Part shown: positions 37,028 to 48,287 of the stretch, piece by piece
How positions within the stretch are numbered: position 1 is the first letter of the stretch
Layout: each line of letters begins with the position of its first letter
Source: Nitrospira sp.
GTDB lineage: Bacteria > Nitrospirota > Nitrospiria > Nitrospirales > Nitrospiraceae
NCBI GenBank assembly: GCA_005116745.1
Contig: SWDS01000001.1
Span: 341,757-405,756, forward strand
Direction: 5' to 3'
Length of the DNA stretch: 64,000 nucleotides
Made by a program: the position numbers and the translations under genes
The notes under the pieces: model-generated
Databases searched by the model: none
The model's input: the letters and a program-made list of their open reading frames with translations, nothing else
Told to the model about the DNA's origin: nothing

Positions 37028-37789
37028 GTGAAGGCCATGATTCTTGCGGCTGGTCTTGGCACTCGCCTGAGACCGCTGACGTACACCATTCCGAAGCCGT
37101 TGCTGCCGGTCGGTGGGGTGCCGCTCATTGTCTGGAACCTCCTGTTGCTGAGGCGGCACGGATTCCGTCAAGTCGTGATCAACTTGCATCATCTGGGGCC
37201 GATGATCGAACAGGCTTTGGGCACGGGTTCGAAATTTGGGATGCAGATCATCTATTCGCATGAGCCGGTCATTCTGGGCACCGGCGGTGGAATCAAACAA
37301 GCGGAGCCTCATTTTTCGGGAGAGCCCGTGTTGATTCTCAATGGGGATACGCTGGTGGAATTGGACCTTGAGGCGCTCTGTGATTTTCACCGTAGCAGCC
37401 ACGCGGCGGCAACGTTGGTGCTTCGGGAAGACTCAGACGCGGTTAGCTGGGGGCTAGTTGAGGTGGAAGAGAAGGAGAGGAAGATTCTGCGTATCACCGG
37501 AAAAGGGCGTGCGGATTCCGTTCCCACGATGTCGCGCATGTTCGCTGGGATTCACATCTTGCACCCTCGGTTGCTCCGGCAGGTGCCGAAAGGAGTGGCC
37601 TCTTCGATCATCGATCCCTATGTGAGGGCCATTGAGCAAGGAGAGCTGGTGCTCGGGTATGATCTGCAGGGCTATTGGTCGGATATTGGCACGACCGAGC
37701 GCTACACGCAGGCGGAGCGGGATGTCCGAGCGGGACTGATTCGTTTAGAAGCCCGTCAGCCAGCCGCATCGCGCGTGCCACTCTGCTAG
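37028..37789 (+). CDS. murU: MurU-like sugar-1-phosphate nucleotidyltransferase
   Basis: A 253-residue protein, starting at GTG 37028 with KAMILAAGLGTRLRPLTYTI, the pyrophosphorylase motif GxGTRLRPLT. Further motifs PKPLLPVGGVPLI, ILGTGGGIKQA and ILNGDTLVELD with the metal-binding Asp. With AmgK it would convert MurNAc-alpha-1-phosphate to UDP-MurNAc. Homologous enzymes acting on mannose-1-phosphate or glucose-1-phosphate look similar; the pairing with AmgK favours MurU. Confidence 0.85.
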   Translation: MKAMILAAGLGTRLRPLTYTIPKPLLPVGGVPLIVWNLLLLRRHGFRQVVINLHHLGPMIEQALGTGSKFGMQIIYSHEPVILGTGGGIKQAEPHFSGEPVLILNGDTLVELDLEALCDFHRSSHAAATLVLREDSDAVSWGLVEVEEKERKILRITGKGRADSVPTMSRMFAGIHILHPRLLRQVPKGVASSIIDPYVRAIEQGELVLGYDLQGYWSDIGTTERYTQAERDVRAGLIRLEARQPAASRVPLC

Positions 37790-37842
37790 ACCGCCTTGCC
37801 CCAGTCGCAACCCTCCGTCGACCAGTCACCACCTCGTCTCGC

Positions 37843-39204
37843 CTATTTTTGCTGTTTGAGTAATCGAGCCAGATAGGTTCGCTGAAGCTTGAGCGATTCC
37901 GAGGCTTTTGTCTGATTGCCTTCAGCCAGTTCCATCGCGCGCGCGATGATGTAGCGGCTGTGGTGTTCCATCGATTCATGGTAGGGCAGGTTCAGGTACG
38001 GGAGGAAAGGGTCTTCGTCTCGACAGGGGCTAGTGTCATCTGCCAGGAGCGCCAACATCTCCGGTTCAATGGTGTCTTTCTGGCTCAAGACGACGGCGCG
38101 CGCGATCACATTATCCAATTCCCGAATATTCCCCGGCCAGGGATAGCCGGTCAAGGCCTCGATTGCCGCTATACTCAGTGCCATGCCTGGTCGTTTTGCA
38201 TCTCTCGTATGCCGATCCAAAAAGAACTGGGCCAGGGCCGGGACATCCCCTGATCGTTCGCGAAGCGGTGGCAGCGTGAAGGTCACGACGTTGAGTCGAA
38301 AATAGAGATCTTCACGGAACTGGCCTGCTCGTACGGCCTGCCGAAGGTCCTTGTTCGTGGCCGCAATGATACGAATGTTGACTGAGACGGTCTTGGAGCC
38401 GCCAACACGCTGAAACTCCCGGTCTTGCAGGACACGTAACAGCTTCGCTTGCAACGGAAGGGACATGTCTCCGATCTCGTCAAGGAAGACGGTCCCACCG
38501 TCGGCCATTTCCAGCTTGCCCTTCTGTTGTCGGTCGGCCCCGGTGAATGCTCCTCGCTCGTGTCCGAATAGTTCATTCTCCAGTAGCGTCTCCGTCAAGG
38601 CAACGCAGTTGATGACGATGAGTGGCATGGCACCCCGATGGCTCCACTGATGGATCGAGCGAGCGAAGAGTTCCTTGCCGGTCCCGCTTTCGCCGAGGAG
38701 TAATACGCTCGCATCGGATTTGGCGGCCCGTTGTGCCGCTTCCACGACAGACTTGACGGACTGGCTGTTGCCGACGATGGAGGCGTAACGGCCGTCGACT
38801 TCAGACCGGAGATAGGCGACCTGGCGTCGCAGTGAATCCCGCTCCAAGGCTTTGCGAATCACGATCAACAGATGGTCTTTATCGAGGGGTTTGGTCAGAA
38901 AGTCGTACGCCCCTTCCTTCATGGCCTCAACCGCGGCTTCAACAGAGCCATGCGCAGTCATGACGATGACAGGAATATTTTCAGCCGGTTTGATCTGGGA
39001 CAGACGCTTGAGGACATCAAGTCCCGACACTTTGGGCAAGGTAAGGTCCAGGAGGATCAGCTGGGGAGACTCGTGAACGATGTGGTCAAGCGCCTGTTGT
39101 CCCTCGGCGGCCGCGACGGTCTCGTATCCGGAAGCATGGAGCCGGTCCTCAAGCATCATGACGATGTCGGGGTCATCGTCGACAATAAGAATTTTAGCGT
39201 TCAT
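37843..39204 (-). CDS. NtrC-family sigma-54-dependent response regulator
   Basis: A 453-residue regulator with three domains. Receiver (1-120): D10/D11 acidic pocket, phospho-acceptor D53, K105 in LTKPLD. AAA+ domain: Walker A GESGTGKE (171-178), the sigma-54 contact loop GAFTGA (218-223), Walker B GGTVFLDEIGD, and the sensor region. A short Fis-type C-terminal helix-turn-helix (AEGNQTKASESLKLQRTYLA then RLLKQQK). No partner kinase is nearby and no sigma-54 promoter was spotted, so targets are unknown. Converges toward murU. Confidence 0.93.
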   Translation of the reverse strand: MNAKILIVDDDPDIVMMLEDRLHASGYETVAAAEGQQALDHIVHESPQLILLDLTLPKVSGLDVLKRLSQIKPAENIPVIVMTAHGSVEAAVEAMKEGAYDFLTKPLDKDHLLIVIRKALERDSLRRQVAYLRSEVDGRYASIVGNSQSVKSVVEAAQRAAKSDASVLLLGESGTGKELFARSIHQWSHRGAMPLIVINCVALTETLLENELFGHERGAFTGADRQQKGKLEMADGGTVFLDEIGDMSLPLQAKLLRVLQDREFQRVGGSKTVSVNIRIIAATNKDLRQAVRAGQFREDLYFRLNVVTFTLPPLRERSGDVPALAQFFLDRHTRDAKRPGMALSIAAIEALTGYPWPGNIRELDNVIARAVVLSQKDTIEPEMLALLADDTSPCRDEDPFLPYLNLPYHESMEHHSRYIIARAMELAEGNQTKASESLKLQRTYLARLLKQQK

Positions 39205-39298
39205 CGGAATAATCCTCTATCTTAGGTCGCCCGCTAGGGCCGAATCGGCCAGGAAGTCGTTATCCATTGACGAGCGGCGAGGTGTGAGACATCTCCAC

Positions 39299-40621
39299 CT
39301 ACCCGTTCATGACGTTGATGACGAGCCCCGTCAACGGCTTCGGGTAAAAATACGTCGATTTGTGCGGCATCCGCTCCCCCGCAGCTGCGACCGCTTGCAC
39401 TTCACTGACCTTCGTGGCGTTGAGCAGGAATGCGCCGGTTCCTGTTCCGTTGTCCACCCAATCCAGGGCTTCATGGTCATCTTTGGTGTACAGAATGGCT
39501 TCTTGTTCCTGTTGTGTTGGACAGAGCTTGGTCACGATCAGTTGCTGCAGCAGTGAGACGTCGAGTTTGGCTCGAGGTGAGGCCTGAATGGAAGGTCGAT
39601 GGGCCGGTTTCAGGGTGAGGGTGACGTAGCGGTTATCGCCTTGACGTATCAGCCCGAACACCGGGGCCTTTGTTCCTTCAGTCCGCAAGCTAGCCAGGAA
39701 TTGTGAGCGTGTGTGATCTTGAGTGGATGCGTTAAAGGGGAATTCTTGAAGCTCAAACACGTCGCCCAATACGGTCTTGATCTGGTCCGAAGACGGCAAT
39801 GGGGTGGTCGCAACGCGGTGCGTCGGTAAGACCGTCAATCCCGGATCTTCAAGTGGGGTAAGCAGCATGAGCACCGAGTCGTAGGGTTGCAGCCCAGTCT
39901 GATGGCCCATCTGCTGTCGCCGGAGCTTTTGATAGTTCAACGCCGTTTCATAGCGATGGTGACCATCCGCGATGAACAACGGCTTGCTGTGCATCGCATC
40001 GGTCACCTGTTTCAGTACGGTCTCGTCGGTCACGGTCCACAAGCATTCTCGACATCCAGCATCGTCTTGAAAGTCGTAGCGCGCCGGCGTGCCATTTGTT
40101 GCGGTGTCCAGAAGTTGGATGATGGCACCGAGCGGATCAGAGTAGAGGGACCAGATCGGGCTGAAGTTTGAACGGCAGGCTTCGATCAGATTCAGGCGGT
40201 CGGTCTTTGCCGCGGCACGTGTGTTCTCATGAGGGTAGATATGTCCGGAGTCGAGCGCCTCCAGCTTTGCCAGCGCCAGAAATCCACGAAGCACTTTCTT
40301 CGGAGCATCAGGAGCTGAATAGAGAGGGGTATATTCAATCGTGTGATAGTAGACGGCTGGCTGCGCATCGCGTTTCAGGATCCCCTCGTTGAGCCAGGTC
40401 TGCAGGGTCGTGGCTGCACGGGTGTATCGGTTATGGGCAGGGCTGTCCCCGGTCTGGTCGAGCCCTAATTCCATTCGGATAATGTTGTGGGGATGGCGAT
40501 CGTGAAGTCGCTTCTGCCCATTCATGTCGATAATGTCGTACGGCGGGGCGACCACATCCTTGATGGTACCCACGAGCGTTTGATCGTATAGCATGCCCTG
40601 GAATGGCAAAATCTGTGACAT
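39299..40621 (-). CDS. DUF1015 family protein
   Basis: A 440-residue protein starting at ATG 40621 with AAGGGG about 7 nt upstream. Conserved DUF1015 features: VAPPYDIIDMNGQKRLHDRH then NIIRMELG, GHIYPHENTRAAAKTDRL, PLFIADGHHRYETALNYQ and LMLLTPLEDPGLTVLPTHR. The family is of uncertain function; it is often near amino acid or serine metabolism genes in other genomes, but here the neighbours are a response regulator and ispB. The motif IADGHHRYE is very characteristic. Confidence 0.9.
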   Translation of the reverse strand: MSQILPFQGMLYDQTLVGTIKDVVAPPYDIIDMNGQKRLHDRHPHNIIRMELGLDQTGDSPAHNRYTRAATTLQTWLNEGILKRDAQPAVYYHTIEYTPLYSAPDAPKKVLRGFLALAKLEALDSGHIYPHENTRAAAKTDRLNLIEACRSNFSPIWSLYSDPLGAIIQLLDTATNGTPARYDFQDDAGCRECLWTVTDETVLKQVTDAMHSKPLFIADGHHRYETALNYQKLRRQQMGHQTGLQPYDSVLMLLTPLEDPGLTVLPTHRVATTPLPSSDQIKTVLGDVFELQEFPFNASTQDHTRSQFLASLRTEGTKAPVFGLIRQGDNRYVTLTLKPAHRPSIQASPRAKLDVSLLQQLIVTKLCPTQQEQEAILYTKDDHEALDWVDNGTGTGAFLLNATKVSEVQAVAAAGERMPHKSTYFYPKPLTGLVINVMNG

Positions 40622-40750
40622 GAACAACCCCTTGGTTAATGTCGTGACAGCGCGACGACGGTTTGATGGTTACAGGAGAGAGTGGGATCCTTTCGCCCTA
40701 TGCGTTGCCGCTTCTACGGTCCAGCGTTCTTCCAGCTGGTGGGAAGACCA

Positions 40751-41755
40751 CTATCGGTCGCGGGTAATCATGTAATCAGCGGCGACTGACAGCGCACGGC
40801 GTGCGGTACTATCATCGAAGCGTTCAAGCTCATGTTTGGCGGCGGCGATATAGGTGCTCGCGCGATCCATCGCATAGGTGATCGAACCGAAATCGGCCAT
40901 GAGGAACAGGATACGCTCAAGATCGGACGTGCTGAGCGTCCGGGTCTCCATGCGGTCTTTGATCATTTGGCGGTCCTGCTCTGAGCATTGTTGCAACAGA
41001 TGCAGCAGCGGCAGCGTCGCTTTTCCCTGCCGGAGATCTTGCCCGATCGTTTTGCCGAGCGACTCGCCGTTTGCGATGTAGTCTAAGGTATCGTCGGCGA
41101 CTTGAAAGGCGATGCCGAGGTATTGTCCGAAGCGAAACAGCGCCTCCTGTTGGGTTTCAGATGCCTCGGCCAGAATGGCGCCCATGCGGCATGCTGCCGC
41201 AATGAGGCCGGCGGTCTTATGCTCGACGATCTTAATGTACTCCAGTTCCGGCATCGCAGGGTTGCCGTTATAGTACAGCTGAAGGACTTCTCCTTCCGCC
41301 ATTTTATTGCAGGCCTCGGCTAGGACTTCATTGATGCCTTGATTCTGGAACTCCACGACTTTGCACATGGCTTTTGTATAGAGGTAATCGCCAACGAGAA
41401 TGCTGATTTGATTTCCCCACACTTTACGTGCGGCTCTCCTGCCTCTTCGGAGATCGGCGTCATCGACGACATCGTCGTGTAACAGGGTTGCGGTGTGGAT
41501 GAATTCCACGATACTGCCGAGTTGATGATGGTCAGCGCCGGGATAACCGCAGAGGCGAGCCGACAGGAGGAGCAGGAGGGGTCTGATGCGTTTGCCGCCA
41601 CCGCTCAAGATATGGGCGGCGACCGTATTGACCAGGGTCACGCTAGAGTCGAGGTTTCCCTTGACTCGATCTTCCACTCCGTCCAGTTCACCACGGTATG
41701 CATCCCACACATCTGACATACTGTGCAGGGTTGCGATCGCTGGACTTTGTGCCAT
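40751..41755 (-). CDS. ispB: Polyprenyl (octaprenyl-type) diphosphate synthase
   Basis: A 334-residue trans-prenyltransferase, starting at ATG 41755. Motifs: GKRIRP (54-59), first aspartate-rich DDVVD (94-98) in LLHDDVVDDADLRRG, GDYLYTKA and the second DDTLD (221-225) in FQVADDTLDYI. It elongates farnesyl diphosphate with IPP to make the quinone side chain. The reading frame extends to 41929 upstream but that part has no family similarity; ATG 41719 is an alternative start. Confidence 0.92.
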   Translation of the reverse strand: MAQSPAIATLHSMSDVWDAYRGELDGVEDRVKGNLDSSVTLVNTVAAHILSGGGKRIRPLLLLLSARLCGYPGADHHQLGSIVEFIHTATLLHDDVVDDADLRRGRRAARKVWGNQISILVGDYLYTKAMCKVVEFQNQGINEVLAEACNKMAEGEVLQLYYNGNPAMPELEYIKIVEHKTAGLIAAACRMGAILAEASETQQEALFRFGQYLGIAFQVADDTLDYIANGESLGKTIGQDLRQGKATLPLLHLLQQCSEQDRQMIKDRMETRTLSTSDLERILFLMADFGSITYAMDRASTYIAAAKHELERFDDSTARRALSVAADYMITRDR

Positions 41756-41976
41756 GCGCGGATGGTATGGCAGCCGAGGAAATAAAGTCAAGCAAATGAA
41801 AGAGGTATAGACTACCGCAATCTTGACAGAGGAATGACCCATCCAGTAAGGTCCCATCGTAACAATGGGGTGACGGTCACCCTGAGCGCTAGAGGGGGCA
41901 ACCCACCCCAGGTTTCTCGCGTGCTTCATTCCATTACATAAGGAAAAACTCTCAGTCTTTTAACGAGAATAGGTAC

Positions 41977-44900
41977 ATGAATATTCCTGGGTTTCCCCGC
42001 CAGCAAGGGCTCTATGATCCTCGGCACGAGAAGGACTCCTGTGGGATCGGTTTTGTCGTCAATATCAAAGGGAAGAAATCCCATGACATTGTCCGTAAAG
42101 GGCTTCAAGTCTTAGAGAATTTGACCCATCGTGGAGCGCAAGGCGCTGATTCCTGTACGGGAGACGGAGCAGGCATTCTTTTGCAAGTTCCGCACACATT
42201 CCTGAAGCGGGTCGCGGGGGATGTCGGCGTGTCATTGCCGGATGTTGGCGAGTACGGAGTGGGCCAGCTCTTTCTCCCGCCGACTGCAGATGCTCGACGG
42301 CTGTGCGAGAAGCTGTTCACAGAGGTTCTTGTGGAAGAAGGCTTGCGTTTGCTCGGTTGGCGGGATGTGCCGGTCAAGAGCGACCAGATCGGCGCGCAAG
42401 CGCGAACGACCGAGCCGTTCATGCGGCAGATCTTCATCGCGCGAGATGCCCTCAACGAAGCCCAATTTGAGCGAAAACTGTATGTGACTCGCAAGCGGGT
42501 TGAAAAGGCCGTGGCGGAGTCGGCCATTCAAGGGCGGGAACACTTCTATGTGTCCAGTCTGTCGGCCAATACCATCGTCTATAAGGGGTTGTTGCTGCCG
42601 CATCAAATGGCGGCGTACTACCAAGACCTCACTGATGAACGAATGGTCAGTGCGCTGGCCTTGGTGCACTCACGCTTTAGTACGAATACTTTTCCCACCT
42701 GGCCACGGGCCCATCCCTATCGGTATGTGTGCCACAACGGAGAGATCAATACGCTGAAGGGGAACGTCAATTGGATGAAGGCTCGCCAGGGACGTCTTCA
42801 TTCCGAGCTGTTCGGGAAGGACATGGAGAAGCTGTTCCCGATCGTCTCGGAGGATCAAAGTGACTCGGCTTGTCTCGACAATACCCTCGAATTTCTACTA
42901 CTCGGGGGCCGTTCGCTCCCCCATGCCATGATGATGTTGATTCCAGAACCTTGGGTGGCGAATGCCCAGATGGATTTGGATCGTCGAGGCTTTTACCAGT
43001 ATCACGCGGCGATGATGGAGCCGTGGGACGGGCCAGCAGCGGTCTGTTTTACCGACGGCAAAATGATCGGTGCGACGTTGGACCGGAACGGGCTGCGTCC
43101 CTGCCGCTATCACGTGACGACCGATGGCCTCGTGGTCCTGGCATCCGAGGCCGGGGTCTTGCCGGCTGACGCGAAAGAGATCCGCATGAAGGGCAGGCTC
43201 CAACCGGGCCGCATGTTCCTCGTCGACACGGTGCAGGGCCGCATCATCGATGACGAAGAGATTAAGGCCGATATCGTGGGCCGCAAACCCTATCGCAATT
43301 GGGTGACGCAGTACGGGGTCTCGTTGGATGAGTTGCCGGAGCCGCTGAATGTCCCGCAGCCCGACCACCCGACGATCCGCCAGCGGCAGCAAGCCTTCGG
43401 CTATACGGTCGAAGAACTCAAAATGGTCATCACGCCGATGATCATGACGGGCGAAGAAGCACTCTCGTCGATGGGCACCGATACTCCGTTGGCGGTGCTG
43501 TCCGATCGACCGCAGCTGCTGTTCAAATATTTCAAGCAACTTTTTGCGCAGGTGACGAATCCCCCCATCGATCCGATCCGCGAACAGCTTGTCATGTCGC
43601 TCGTGACCAACATCGGCCCGAAGCCGAACTTGATGGACGAATCGCCCGAGTCGTGTCGCCGTATCAAGGTGCAGCAGCCGATTCTTACGAACGCCGATCT
43701 GCAAAAAATCAAAGGCATTTCTGACCCGCACTTCAAGAGCAAGACCCTCCGTATGTTGTTCCGCGTCGCCGAAGGGCCGGATGGGCTTGGCGAGGCGGTC
43801 GACGACCTCTGCCGGCAAGCCTCGCAGGCGATTAAGGAAGGCCACAAGTTTCTTATTTTGAGTGATCGTGGCGTTGATGAACAGTGGGCCCCGATCCCAA
43901 GTTTGCTCGGTATCTCCGCCGTTCATCATCACCTGGTTCGGGAGTGTACGCGAACTGAAGTGGGCTTGATTCTCGAAACGGGCGAGCCTCGCGATGTGCA
44001 TCAGTTTGCCTGTTTGCTCGGCTATGGTGCCGGGACCATCAACCCGTATCTGGTGTTCGAGTCGCTCGTCGACATGGAGCGCGACCACTATCTGCCGGAA
44101 GGGCTTGATGCGCAGACGGCGGAAGGGAAATTCATCAAGGCCATCAATAAGGGCCTGCTCAAGATCTTCTCGAAAATGGGGATTTCTACGGTGCAGTCCT
44201 ACTGCGGGGCGCAGATCTTCGAGGCAATCGGGTTGAGTCGCGAACTGATCGATCGTTACTTTACCGAGACCCCGTCGCGCGTGGAAGGGATCGGCATTCG
44301 CGAAGTTGGTGAAGAAACGCTACGCCGACACCGAACTGCCTATGAGCCGGCGGCGATCCGCCAACTTGATTTCGGCGGCGAGATCCACTACCGCATCCAG
44401 GGTGAGCACCATAACTGGAATCCGGAAACGATCTATAAGCTGCAGCATGCCAGCCGTTCGAACGACCCGAAGACCTACGCCGAATTCGCGCAGATTGTGA
44501 ACGACGAGAGCAAGCGGCGATCGAATCTGCGCGGCCTCCTTGATTTCAAGTTTGCGCCCCAGCCGATTCCGATTGAGGAAGTGGAGCCGGCCAAAGACAT
44601 CGTGAAGCGCTTCAACACCGGCGCGATGTCCTTCGGCTCGATCAGCAAGGAAGCGCATGAAACGCTGGCGATCGCGATGAACCGGCTCGGCGGCAAGAGC
44701 AACACCGGGGAAGGTGGCGAAGATCCCGAGCGGTTCAAACCCTTGCCGAACGGCGATTCAAAGAACAGCTATATCAAACAGGTGGCGTCGGCCCGATTCG
44801 GAGTCACAGCGCATTATCTTGTGAATGCGCGGGAATTGCAGATCAAGATGGCACAGGGTGCCAAGCCTGGAGAAGGCGGTCAATTGCCGGGGCACAAGGT

Positions 44901-46494
44901 GGACGAAAACATCGCGCGCTTCCGGTATGCCACGCCGGGCGTGCAACTGATTTCTCCCCCGCCGCATCACGACATCTATTCGATCGAGGATTTAGCCCAG
45001 CTGATCTTCGACCTCAAGAATTCCAATCCTGATGCCGGGGTTTCCGTGAAACTGGTGGCGGAGGTCGGCGTCGGCACGGTCGCAGCCGGTGTTGCCAAGG
45101 CCCATGCGGACAAGGTGCTCATCAGCGGCGATTCGGGCGGCACGGGTGCGTCACCGTTGTCGTCGATCAAATATGCCGGAATTCCTTGGGAGCTGGGGCT
45201 GGCGGAAACTCATCAGACGCTGGTCCTCAATGATCTTCGTGGCCGCATCCGTGTTGAAACGGACGGTCAGATCAAGACCGGTCGCGACGTGGTTATCGCT
45301 ACGCTGCTCGGTGCGGAAGAATATGGGTTCGCGACCGCGCCCCTCATTGTCGAAGGCTGCATCATGATGCGCAAGTGCCATCTGAATACCTGCCCGGTCG
45401 GGATCGCCACACAGGACCCTGAATTGCGCAAGAAGTTCAACGGCAAGCCGGAGCATATCGTCAATTACCTGTTCTTTGTGGCCGAGGAAGCTCGGCAGTT
45501 GATGGCGAAGCTCGGTTTCCGGACGATCAACGAAATGGTTGGCTGCGTCGACAAGCTCAAGATCACGACAGCTGTCGACCACTGGAAAGCCAAGGGGCTG
45601 GACCTCTCACCGCTACTGACGGTTCCGGATGTGCCAGCGAATGTGCCGCGCTATTGCGTGCAGAAGCAGGACCATGGTCTCGCTGACATCCTCGACAATA
45701 AACTCGTCGAGCTCTGCAAGGTCGCCATTGAGAAGGGTAAGAAGGTCACACTCGATCTTCCAATCAGGAATATCAACCGGACGACCGGCACGGTGCTCTC
45801 CAGCAAGATTGCGAAGACGTACGGGCCGGACGGATTGCCGGAAGACACGATCTCGATCAAATTCACCGGCTCGGCCGGCCAATCGTTTGGGGCCTTCCTC
45901 GCGAAAGGTATTACACTGACGCTGGAAGGGGAGTCCAACGACTATATCGGCAAGGGATTGTCCGGAGGCAAGATCATCGTTTTCCCGCCTAAGAATATTT
46001 TGTACAATCCGGAAGAGACGATTTTGATCGGCAATACGTCGCTCTATGGAGCAACACAAGGCGAGGCCTATTTCTACGGCATGGCGGGTGAACGGTTTGC
46101 CGTGCGCAACAGCGGGGCGCAGACTGTCGTCGAAGGAACAGGTGATCACGGGTGTGAGTACATGACCGGCGGCGTGGTTGTGGTGCTCGGTAGGACCGGC
46201 CGGAACTTCGCGGCAGGCATGTCCGGGGGAGTGGCGTTCGTGCTGGATGATGCCGGGTCATTCCAGAGCCGTTGTAACACCGGGATGGTCGAACTGGAGC
46301 CGGTGACGACGAAGGAAGACAAGCAACTGCTCCATGGGTTGATCACGAAACACTTCATGTACACGGGGAGCCGGAAGGCCAAACAGGTGCTCGATGCGTT
46401 TGAGGCCACCTTGCCGAAGTTCGTCAAGGTTATGCCGGTCGATTACAAGCGTGTGATGGAAGAACGAAAGCGGAAGGCGAGTGCGGTACACTAG
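41977..46494 (+). CDS. gltB: Glutamate synthase large subunit
   Basis: A 1505-residue subunit of NADPH- or ferredoxin-dependent GOGAT. The N-terminal glutaminase domain starts after a 21-residue propeptide with catalytic Cys22 in DSCGIGFVV. The central and FMN-binding synthase domain carries [16 protein letters not shown] and the 3Fe-4S cysteines in [19 protein letters not shown]. The C-terminal beta-helix (GXGXG repeats, [20 protein letters not shown]) is intact. It transfers the amide N of glutamine to 2-oxoglutarate. The partner gltD follows after 48 bp. Confidence 0.98.
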   Translation: MNIPGFPRQQGLYDPRHEKDSCGIGFVVNIKGKKSHDIVRKGLQVLENLTHRGAQGADSCTGDGAGILLQVPHTFLKRVAGDVGVSLPDVGEYGVGQLFLPPTADARRLCEKLFTEVLVEEGLRLLGWRDVPVKSDQIGAQARTTEPFMRQIFIARDALNEAQFERKLYVTRKRVEKAVAESAIQGREHFYVSSLSANTIVYKGLLLPHQMAAYYQDLTDERMVSALALVHSRFSTNTFPTWPRAHPYRYVCHNGEINTLKGNVNWMKARQGRLHSELFGKDMEKLFPIVSEDQSDSACLDNTLEFLLLGGRSLPHAMMMLIPEPWVANAQMDLDRRGFYQYHAAMMEPWDGPAAVCFTDGKMIGATLDRNGLRPCRYHVTTDGLVVLASEAGVLPADAKEIRMKGRLQPGRMFLVDTVQGRIIDDEEIKADIVGRKPYRNWVTQYGVSLDELPEPLNVPQPDHPTIRQRQQAFGYTVEELKMVITPMIMTGEEALSSMGTDTPLAVLSDRPQLLFKYFKQLFAQVTNPPIDPIREQLVMSLVTNIGPKPNLMDESPESCRRIKVQQPILTNADLQKIKGISDPHFKSKTLRMLFRVAEGPDGLGEAVDDLCRQASQAIKEGHKFLILSDRGVDEQWAPIPSLLGISAVHHHLVRECTRTEVGLILETGEPRDVHQFACLLGYGAGTINPYLVFESLVDMERDHYLPEGLDAQTAEGKFIKAINKGLLKIFSKMGISTVQSYCGAQIFEAIGLSRELIDRYFTETPSRVEGIGIREVGEETLRRHRTAYEPAAIRQLDFGGEIHYRIQGEHHNWNPETIYKLQHASRSNDPKTYAEFAQIVNDESKRRSNLRGLLDFKFAPQPIPIEEVEPAKDIVKRFNTGAMSFGSISKEAHETLAIAMNRLGGKSNTGEGGEDPERFKPLPNGDSKNSYIKQVASARFGVTAHYLVNARELQIKMAQGAKPGEGGQLPGHKVDENIARFRYATPGVQLISPPPHHDIYSIEDLAQLIFDLKNSNPDAGVSVKLVAEVGVGTVAAGVAKAHADKVLISGDSGGTGASPLSSIKYAGIPWELGLAETHQTLVLNDLRGRIRVETDGQIKTGRDVVIATLLGAEEYGFATAPLIVEGCIMMRKCHLNTCPVGIATQDPELRKKFNGKPEHIVNYLFFVAEEARQLMAKLGFRTINEMVGCVDKLKITTAVDHWKAKGLDLSPLLTVPDVPANVPRYCVQKQDHGLADILDNKLVELCKVAIEKGKKVTLDLPIRNINRTTGTVLSSKIAKTYGPDGLPEDTISIKFTGSAGQSFGAFLAKGITLTLEGESNDYIGKGLSGGKIIVFPPKNILYNPEETILIGNTSLYGATQGEAYFYGMAGERFAVRNSGAQTVVEGTGDHGCEYMTGGVVVVLGRTGRNFAAGMSGGVAFVLDDAGSFQSRCNTGMVELEPVTTKEDKQLLHGLITKHFMYTGSRKAKQVLDAFEATLPKFVKVMPVDYKRVMEERKRKASAVH

Positions 46495-46542
46495 TTGGTG
46501 AGGAGTGAAGGGTAAGGGGTAAAAGAGGTTAGAAGAGAAAAG

Positions 46543-47979
46543 ATGGGAGACCCAAAAGGTTTTATAAAATACGCCCGTGAGGGCCCGAAGCGCAAACCGA
46601 TCGAACTGCGTGTGCTCGATTGGAAGGAGATGTACGAACCGATCTCCGAGGACAGGTTGAAGACCCAGGGTGCGCGCTGCATGGACTGCGGTGTGCCATT
46701 TTGCCAAGGGAACACCGGTTGTCCGGTTGTGAATTTGATTCCGGAATGGAACGATCTTGTCTATCGTGGCCGTTGGAACGATGCACTAAAAGCGCTGCAC
46801 ACGACGAACAACTTTCCTGAATTTACGGGACGGCTCTGCCCGGCGCCCTGCGAAGGGGCCTGTGTGCTGGGTATCAATGAGGATCCGGTGTCCATCCGCA
46901 TCCTCGAATGGAACATCGTCGACCGTGGCTTCAACGAAGGCTTCGTGACACCGGTCCTACCAGTTATTCAGACCGGCAAGACCGTAGCGATTGTCGGTTC
47001 CGGTCCGTCGGGGTTGGCTGCTGCGCAGCAACTGGCTCGGGCCGGCCATGAGGTGACGGTCTTCGAAAAGTCCGATCGGATCGGGGGCCTGCTTCGCTAC
47101 GGCATTCCCGATTTCAAAATGGAGAAGTGGGTCATCGACAGACGGTTGGAACAGATGAAGGCCGAAGGGGTGAAGTTTCAAACCAACGTCGCCGTCGGTC
47201 AGGACATCACTGGCGAACAGTTGCGCCAACAGTTTGATGCGGTGGGATTGACGATGGGCGCTGAGCAGGCCCGCGAGTTGCCGATCCCGGGACGTGAACT
47301 GAAGGGTGTGCATCTCGCGATGGACTATCTTACCCAGCAGAATAAGCGGACGGCAGGCATTCAGTTTAGTGATGAACCATTCACCGCAAAGGGCAAGCGG
47401 GTGATCATCATCGGCGGCGGCGATACGGGGTCCGACTGTCTCGGCACCGCGCACCGTCAAGGCTGCGTGGAGGCCCATCAATTCGAGTTGCTGCCGGAAC
47501 CGCCACCGCAGCGGGCTGCATCCACACCTTGGCCGCTCTGGCCGATGCAACTGCGTACGTCCCACGCCCATGAAGAAGGCTGTGACCGGCAGTGGAGCGT
47601 GTCCACGACCAAATTTGCCGGCCATGATGGCCACGTCACAAAACTCCATGCCAATCGGGTTAAGTTTGAAAACGGAAAGTTTGAACCGATGCCTGGGACC
47701 GAGTTCGAGATACACGCTGATCTGGTATTGCTGGCCATGGGATTCACCGGCCCCGTCAAGAGCGGCCTGCTCGACAATCTGGGCGTGAAGTACGATGCCC
47801 GCGGTGCAGTCTCGGTAGACAATAATTTCATGAGCAACCTCGACGGTGTCTTCGCCGGCGGCGATACCAAACGCGGCGCCTCCCTCATCGTCTGGGCGAT
47901 CGCCGAAGGCCGCAAGATGGCGGCAGGCATTGACAAGTATCTGCACGCCAATCGTTCTGCAAAGAAAGCCGTCTTGTGA
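46543..47979 (+). CDS. gltD: Glutamate synthase small subunit
   Basis: A 478-residue flavoprotein feeding electrons to GltB. N-terminal cysteines for two 4Fe-4S clusters: CMDCGVPFCQ and CPAPCEGAC. FAD-binding motif VAIVGSGPSGLAAAQQLARA, NAD(P)H-binding VIIIGGGDTGSDC and the C-terminal GVFAGGDTKRGASLIVWAI. The start has a purine-rich leader (AGAAGAGAAAAG). Together with the Rh channel this supplies ammonia assimilation by the GS/GOGAT route; glutamine synthetase is outside the window. Confidence 0.98.
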   Translation: MGDPKGFIKYAREGPKRKPIELRVLDWKEMYEPISEDRLKTQGARCMDCGVPFCQGNTGCPVVNLIPEWNDLVYRGRWNDALKALHTTNNFPEFTGRLCPAPCEGACVLGINEDPVSIRILEWNIVDRGFNEGFVTPVLPVIQTGKTVAIVGSGPSGLAAAQQLARAGHEVTVFEKSDRIGGLLRYGIPDFKMEKWVIDRRLEQMKAEGVKFQTNVAVGQDITGEQLRQQFDAVGLTMGAEQARELPIPGRELKGVHLAMDYLTQQNKRTAGIQFSDEPFTAKGKRVIIIGGGDTGSDCLGTAHRQGCVEAHQFELLPEPPPQRAASTPWPLWPMQLRTSHAHEEGCDRQWSVSTTKFAGHDGHVTKLHANRVKFENGKFEPMPGTEFEIHADLVLLAMGFTGPVKSGLLDNLGVKYDARGAVSVDNNFMSNLDGVFAGGDTKRGASLIVWAIAEGRKMAAGIDKYLHANRSAKKAVL

Positions 47980-48287
47980 GCTGACTAACCTGGCGGTTGT
48001 CTGCATGGTGGCCAGGACGCATCGCTTCTTTGCCTCCTGGAGTGACCATTCCGGCCTCAGCCGAGTAGAATCCGTGCTGTGCGCCCTTCTGGAATTCCTT
48101 CCGGCTGCGGTCTTCGACCACAGTATCTCAGGCAGTTCCTGCGTTCCTTCTAAGCCGAGTTTCGGTAAGCGCAGCTCCTCCGGTAAAGTCGCTCTGAGCC
48201 CAGGTACGTCCTCTTGAAGTCTTGATCGGTTCCTGACACCATTTTGGCGAGTGCACTCAGCAGGTCACCTTATTTTGGGGATACGAA
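47980..48287. other. Intergenic region without a gene
   Basis: About 308 bp between gltD and the Ntn-hydrolase candidate. The open frames here (47846-48217 plus, 47885-48121 minus) have no family character and overlap the end of gltD. No clear terminator: only a weak CCTGGC/GCCAGG pair. Confidence 0.4.

Noticed and set aside
47846-48217. 123-codon plus-strand frame spanning the gltD end
   Set aside because: Starts inside gltD in another frame and has no family signal.
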